From Alphaproteobacteria bacterium MarineAlpha9_Bin7 (GTDB lineage: Bacteria > Pseudomonadota > Alphaproteobacteria > UBA7887), in the NCBI GenBank assembly GCA_002938115.1, contig PTKD01000012.1:1-17155 (forward strand): a DNA stretch of 17,155 bases, in the 5' to 3' direction. How positions within the stretch are numbered: the stretch's first letter is position 1; each line of letters begins with the position of its first letter. Below are positions 14,048-17,155 of this stretch, one piece after another. The notes under the pieces were generated by a model, which saw only the letters and a program-made list of their open reading frames with translations, had not been told where the DNA came from and ran no database searches. The position numbers and the translations under genes were made by a program.

Positions 14048-14496
14048 TGGCTACGATGGTCCATGGGCAGGCGGCGGCCAAGTCGAAACGTCGATACCAG
14101 CCAATGGCGGAGATCAATGTAACACCATTCGTGGATGTAATGTTGGTATTGCTGGTTGTTTTTATGGTGACGGCGCCACTGCTCACGGTCGGGGTAAAAG
14201 TAGACCTTCCCACTGCAGAAGCTGACGTAATACGAGGTAGCGACGAGCCGCTAACAGTGTCAATAAATGGGAGCGGCGAGGTCTATTTACAGGAGAGCCT
14301 AATTTCGATGCAGGATTTGGTTCCAAAGTTGCGGGCGATCACAAGTGAGAAACCTGACACGAGAATTTTTGTGCGTGGTGACAAGGAGATACGTTACGGA
14401 TTGGTTATGGAGATCATGGGTGCGATCAATAGTGCCGGCTTTGGCAAGGTGTCATTGATCACGAAGATGCCGTTCGCTGCTGAGTCTGAGGGTTAA
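14047..14496 (+). CDS. tolR: Tol-Pal proton channel subunit TolR
   Basis: TolR pairs with TolQ to form the proton path and has a periplasmic domain that can contact peptidoglycan. The 149-residue protein has a short basic cytoplasmic end (KSKRRYQPMAEINVTPF), a single membrane helix with the essential Asp (D30 in FVDVMLVLLVVFMVTAPLL) and a periplasmic ExbD-like domain (VDLPTAEADVIRG, PLTVSINGSGEVYLQ, IFVRGDKEIRYGLVMEIMGAI, KVSLIT). The ATG shares one base with the tolQ stop (TGATG). A GTG one codon earlier overlaps by four bases (GTGA) and is also possible. GAGGG lies upstream in the tail of tolQ. Confidence 0.95.
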   Translation: MATMVHGQAAAKSKRRYQPMAEINVTPFVDVMLVLLVVFMVTAPLLTVGVKVDLPTAEADVIRGSDEPLTVSINGSGEVYLQESLISMQDLVPKLRAITSEKPDTRIFVRGDKEIRYGLVMEIMGAINSAGFGKVSLITKMPFAAESEG

Positions 14497-14499
14497 ACG

Positions 14500-15396
14500 A
14501 TGGGGGTCCCGGTCTTAATATCAGCGCTTTTTCATGGAATTGCCGTCGGGCTCCTCTATGTAGGTTTGCCTCACTTAAACAGGGACGAGGCGCCCATGGA
14601 GCGGATTGTAATTGTTGAGCTCTTAACACTAAACGAGGAAAGAAACCTAAGGGAACAAATGCCTGAAGCGTTGGCTACCAGGGAGGAGCAAAGGCCTCCA
14701 GAAGCTGCGCCTCCTCCACCGGCGCCGCCTCTACCGTCACCAACTAGTTTAAATCCGCAAGTCGCGCCGCCGCCGCCGAAGAATTCAATGTCTAAAATCT
14801 CAGCGCCTCCTCCACCAAAACCCAATCCAGTGGTGGAGAAAGAGCAGCCTGAAAAACAGGCGCGCATATATATGCCGGACGATGTCCGAGCTCCGATACA
14901 GAAACCCGATCCACCTTTCAAGCCCGATCCGTTCGCATCAGTTCTTAAGAGCGTGGAGGAATTCGAGGTACCTCATCGACAGACCCCCGAACCTGATCCC
15001 AAAAAAGACAAACCTGCGCCACCCATAGACGATCCACTTGAGCGAATTCTGGCGAGGGCAGACGGTGAATATAAACCTGATGTACCTCTCAGTATGACGG
15101 AACTCGACAATATTCGATATCAGATTCAGAAAAACTGGAACTTGCCAGCGGGTGGGCGTAACGCCCACAATATGGTGGTGGCGTTGCAGATCCGACTAGG
15201 GCCTGACGGCACGGTGTTGGATGTTTCTGTGGTGGACCGGAGTCAAATGAACAATGACCCATTTTACAGGGCGATGGCGGAAAGTACGGTTCGCGCTGTT
15301 CTAAAGACTGGTCAAATCAGAAACCTGTCCCCGGAGAAGTATCATATTTGGCGAGATATGAAGATTAACTTTGATCCAAAGGAAATGTTTGGCTAA
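14500..15396 (+). CDS. tolA: Tol-Pal linker protein TolA
   Basis: TolA spans the periplasm and transmits TolQR energy to TolB and Pal. The 298-residue protein has one N-terminal membrane helix (about residues 3-24, VPVLISALFHGIAVGLLYVG). A long Pro-rich and charged linker follows (about 66-190), with runs such as APPPPAPPLPSP, APPPPK and FKPDPF. The C-terminal TolA/TonB-like domain (about 200-298) includes SMTELDNIRYQIQKNWN, VALQIRLGPDGTVLDVSVV and YRAMAESTVRAVL. The linker is Pro-rich and short rather than the long Ala/Lys helix of the enterobacterial protein, so it probably forms an extended rod. The ATG has GAGGG 8 to 9 bases upstream, in the end of tolR. The stop overlaps the tolB ATG by one base (TAATG). 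TonB would be the alternative, but the context settles TolA. Confidence 0.92.
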   Translation: MGVPVLISALFHGIAVGLLYVGLPHLNRDEAPMERIVIVELLTLNEERNLREQMPEALATREEQRPPEAAPPPPAPPLPSPTSLNPQVAPPPPKNSMSKISAPPPPKPNPVVEKEQPEKQARIYMPDDVRAPIQKPDPPFKPDPFASVLKSVEEFEVPHRQTPEPDPKKDKPAPPIDDPLERILARADGEYKPDVPLSMTELDNIRYQIQKNWNLPAGGRNAHNMVVALQIRLGPDGTVLDVSVVDRSQMNNDPFYRAMAESTVRAVLKTGQIRNLSPEKYHIWRDMKINFDPKEMFG

Positions 15397-16775
15397 TGCG
15401 TAAGATCTGTCGTCCACGATCTTCCAAGGAAGTTTGGGCACTCCGCCGCCGATCGATTCCCACCGTAATGTATCTGGCGGTGATTTTTGTAGTTGCATGC
15501 CCACTGTCAGCAAAAGCGATCACCGAAGTTGATATTACGCGCGGTGTTGTGGAGCCGTATCCCATTGCAGTGACCGAGTTCTATGGTGGTGGGCCTGAAG
15601 AAGATGAAATGGGCGTCTCTATCGCAGATGTCGTATCGGCGGACCTGGAGCGATCCGGGCTATTTCGCTCCATAGACCGGAGGGCATTTCAGCAATCGCC
15701 GAAGGATGTACAACTTGCACCAAGGTTTGTTGATTGGCGCCAAATCAACGCTCAATTTCTAGTTGTTGGCCGGGTGTTCTTCCAGACTGATGGCCAGGTA
15801 CGGGTTGAGGTTCGGCTGTGGGATGTACTTGCCGGACAACATTTACAGGGGTCGTCACTGACAACTCCTAGGCGGTATTGGCGTCGTGTTTCACATCTGA
15901 TATCGGACATGATCTATGAGCGTGTCACCGGGGAGGGAGGGTATTTTGATACGCGGATCGTTTATGTAGCCGAGTATGGGACAGCCGGCAATCGGGTCAA
16001 AAGACTCGCACTAATGGACCAAGACGGTAAAAATCACCAATTTCTTACTGACGGCACACACATGGCACTCACGCCACGCTTTTCACCAACTGTACAAGAG
16101 ATTACTTATTTGTCGTACTACAATGATAAGCCCAGGGTCTACATTTATAATATCAATACCGGCAGGCAAGAAGTGTTAGGTGATTTCCCGGGGATGACTT
16201 TTGCGCCTCGATTTTCTCCGGATGGCAACAAGGTGATCATGTCGATGGCCCGCAATGGGAACTCGGACATATATGTGATGGATCTGCGCACGCGCATCGT
16301 AGAAAAGTTAACCAAACACTCCGCAATTGAGACAGCCCCATCCTACTCTCCAGACGGAAAGCGAATTACTTTCGAGTCTGACCGGTCAGGCAGGCAACAA
16401 ATTTATATAATGGATGCGGTTCCCGGTGGAAAGGAACAGCGCATCAGTTTTGGTGATGGCAAGTATGCAACACCTGTGTGGTCACCTCGTGGCGACTGGA
16501 TCGCATTTACCAACATAGATAAAGAGATTTTCTCTATTGGCGTTATGCGTCCAGATGGAAGTGATGAGCGCCGGGTGGCGAAGGGGTACCTCACGGAGGG
16601 CCCAACTTGGGCGCCAAATGGTCGAGTGCTGATGTTTTTCCGAGCGGAACGGCCAGTTGGTGATGTCGCTGAAAGCCCAAGACTTTATAGCATCGACATA
16701 ACGGGGACCAATGAACGCGAAATAATTACCCCAATGGATGCTTCCGATCCGGCATGGTCGCCCTTGATTCAATAA
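15396..16775 (+). CDS. tolB: Tol-Pal periplasmic beta-propeller protein TolB
   Basis: TolB is the periplasmic partner that binds Pal and TolA. The 459-residue precursor has a long signal peptide. The basic n-region includes RRRS (17-20), the hydrophobic core is MYLAVIFVVACPL (25-37), and cleavage is likely after AKA (41), leaving a mature start ITEVDITRG, the segment that interacts with TolA. An N-terminal alpha/beta domain (about 50-190) precedes the propeller, whose blades carry PD40-type motifs: PRFSPTVQEITYLS, PRFSPDGNKVIMSM, PSYSPDGKRITFES, PVWSPRGDWIAFTN, PTWAPNGRVLMFF and a final DPAWSPLIQ. I kept the ATG overlapping the tolA stop because the next in-frame Met (codon 25) would leave no charged n-region. 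A 136-base gap separates it from pal. Confidence 0.96.
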   Translation: MRKICRPRSSKEVWALRRRSIPTVMYLAVIFVVACPLSAKAITEVDITRGVVEPYPIAVTEFYGGGPEEDEMGVSIADVVSADLERSGLFRSIDRRAFQQSPKDVQLAPRFVDWRQINAQFLVVGRVFFQTDGQVRVEVRLWDVLAGQHLQGSSLTTPRRYWRRVSHLISDMIYERVTGEGGYFDTRIVYVAEYGTAGNRVKRLALMDQDGKNHQFLTDGTHMALTPRFSPTVQEITYLSYYNDKPRVYIYNINTGRQEVLGDFPGMTFAPRFSPDGNKVIMSMARNGNSDIYVMDLRTRIVEKLTKHSAIETAPSYSPDGKRITFESDRSGRQQIYIMDAVPGGKEQRISFGDGKYATPVWSPRGDWIAFTNIDKEIFSIGVMRPDGSDERRVAKGYLTEGPTWAPNGRVLMFFRAERPVGDVAESPRLYSIDITGTNEREIITPMDASDPAWSPLIQ

Positions 16776-16864
16776 GAATTTCAAACTAACATCGTTAAGG
16801 ATTTGTTTGGTATGTTTGCGAAACACTCTGTATTACAATGAGAAATCGGTCACCGGCGGGCGAC

Positions 16865-16870
16865 TATAAT
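16865..16870 (+). promoter_or_regulatory. Candidate -10 box of a pal promoter
   Basis: A perfect TATAAT lies 41 bases before the pal start, within the 136-base gap after tolB. No recognisable -35 is at the right distance (GAAATC at 17 bases). A second -10-like TACAAT lies at 16834-16839. A separate pal promoter is plausible, as pal is often expressed above the rest of the operon, but the evidence here is only the -10 box. Confidence 0.35.
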
Positions 16871-16911
16871 TTCGTCCTGTTGTGGCGGCGACAGTGAGGA
16901 GGTCGGACTAG

Positions 16912-17155
16912 ATGTGGTCTAAATTACTCACCCTAAGTGGTATACTGCTGATTGTTGCAGCCTGTGAGACAGCCCCGAGCGGGTCGGCTGATGGTAGCGG
17001 CGACGGCGCCGGGGGAAAAGAGGTTTGGTCTGTACAAAATGAGGCTGCTGGGACCGGCGATGGTGCTGGCGGCGGGGCAGGCGGGGCAGGCGGTACCGAG
17101 GTCGAGGTGGCTGCTGCTGAGCCAACCATGTCGGTACAGGATCGGTTTGTCCAAG
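16912..17155 (+). CDS. pal: Peptidoglycan-associated lipoprotein Pal, N-terminal part only
   Basis: The reading frame starts at ATG 16912 with a textbook Shine-Dalgarno (AGGAGG, 16897-16902, 9 bases upstream) and runs off the right edge after 81 codons. The first residues form a lipoprotein signal: MWSKLLTLSGILLIVAAC with a lipobox VAAC, so C18 would be lipidated and the protein anchored in the outer membrane. A low-complexity Gly, Asp and Ala linker follows (about residues 22-62, with GAGGGAGGAGG), then EVEVAAAEPTMSVQDRFVQ, where the OmpA-like domain of Pal would be expected to begin. The peptidoglycan-binding domain is not visible. The assignment therefore relies on the lipobox and on the position directly after tolB. 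Confidence 0.8.
   Translation, partial: MWSKLLTLSGILLIVAACETAPSGSADGSGDGAGGKEVWSVQNEAAGTGDGAGGGAGGAGGTEVEVAAAEPTMSVQDRFVQ

Noticed and set aside
15468..15503. Lipobox-like VVAC in the TolB signal peptide
   Set aside because: TolB is a soluble periplasmic protein and an ordinary signal peptidase I site (AKA) follows six residues later, giving the expected mature start.
16908..17154. Several minus-strand open frames opposite the pal start
   Set aside because: They arise from the GC-rich repeat of the Gly linker on the other strand; their Pro/Arg-rich translations have no gene features.
1..17155. Mobile elements, CRISPR arrays, defence or toxin-antitoxin genes, tRNA or rRNA
   Set aside because: Both strands were read with these in mind; all sizeable frames are explained by housekeeping genes and no repeat arrays or terminal inverted repeats were seen.

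Overview
The window reads as a chromosomal segment of an alphaproteobacterium, most like the Rhodospirillales in the broad sense; genus cannot be told. The basis is gene order and protein family rather than any marker RNA. On the right are a DUF4164-type coiled-coil gene, zapA, a 6S RNA locus, 5-formyltetrahydrofolate cyclo-ligase, a YmdB-type phosphoesterase, yebC, ruvC-ruvA-ruvB, ybgC, tolQ-tolR-tolA-tolB and pal. On the left, reading the other way, are tkt-gap-pgk, a small unknown gene, thiE, efp and an inositol-monophosphatase-family gene. Base composition looks balanced, GTG starts are common, and genes are tightly packed. I see no insertion sequence, phage gene, CRISPR array, tRNA or rRNA.

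Left arm (1-7247, minus strand). Transcription runs from tkt at 7247 leftward: transketolase, GAPDH and phosphoglycerate kinase form a carbon-metabolism operon with gaps of only 4 to 15 bases. A 143-residue protein of unknown function and thiE follow, the latter coupled by a 4-base GTGA overlap. A 139-base gap carrying a candidate promoter with a palindrome separates thiE from efp. After efp comes a SuhB-like gene whose acidic metal-binding residues are almost all replaced, so it is probably a pseudoenzyme. The N-terminus of an exported protein runs off the left edge.

Divergent control region (7248-7378). Two candidate promoters point away from each other. Their -35 hexamers (TTGACG in both) lie in the two arms of a perfect 9-base inverted repeat.

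Right arm (7379-17155, plus strand). First come the cell-division accessory genes (DUF4164, zapA), then a 283-base non-coding stretch in the conserved place of the 6S RNA gene, then folate salvage (fau) and the phosphoesterase. yebC has a candidate promoter overlapped by a dyad and leads into the ruvCAB Holliday-junction genes, which are joined by two ATGA overlaps. ybgC overlaps the end of ruvB and leads directly into the Tol-Pal envelope system: TolQ/TolR proton channel, TolA linker, TolB propeller and the start of the Pal lipoprotein, which is cut by the right edge.

Nearly everything here is housekeeping. I did not find a convincing new multi-gene system. The points most worth a second look are the degenerate SuhB-like protein, the unknown gene between pgk and thiE, and several dyads placed on promoters.
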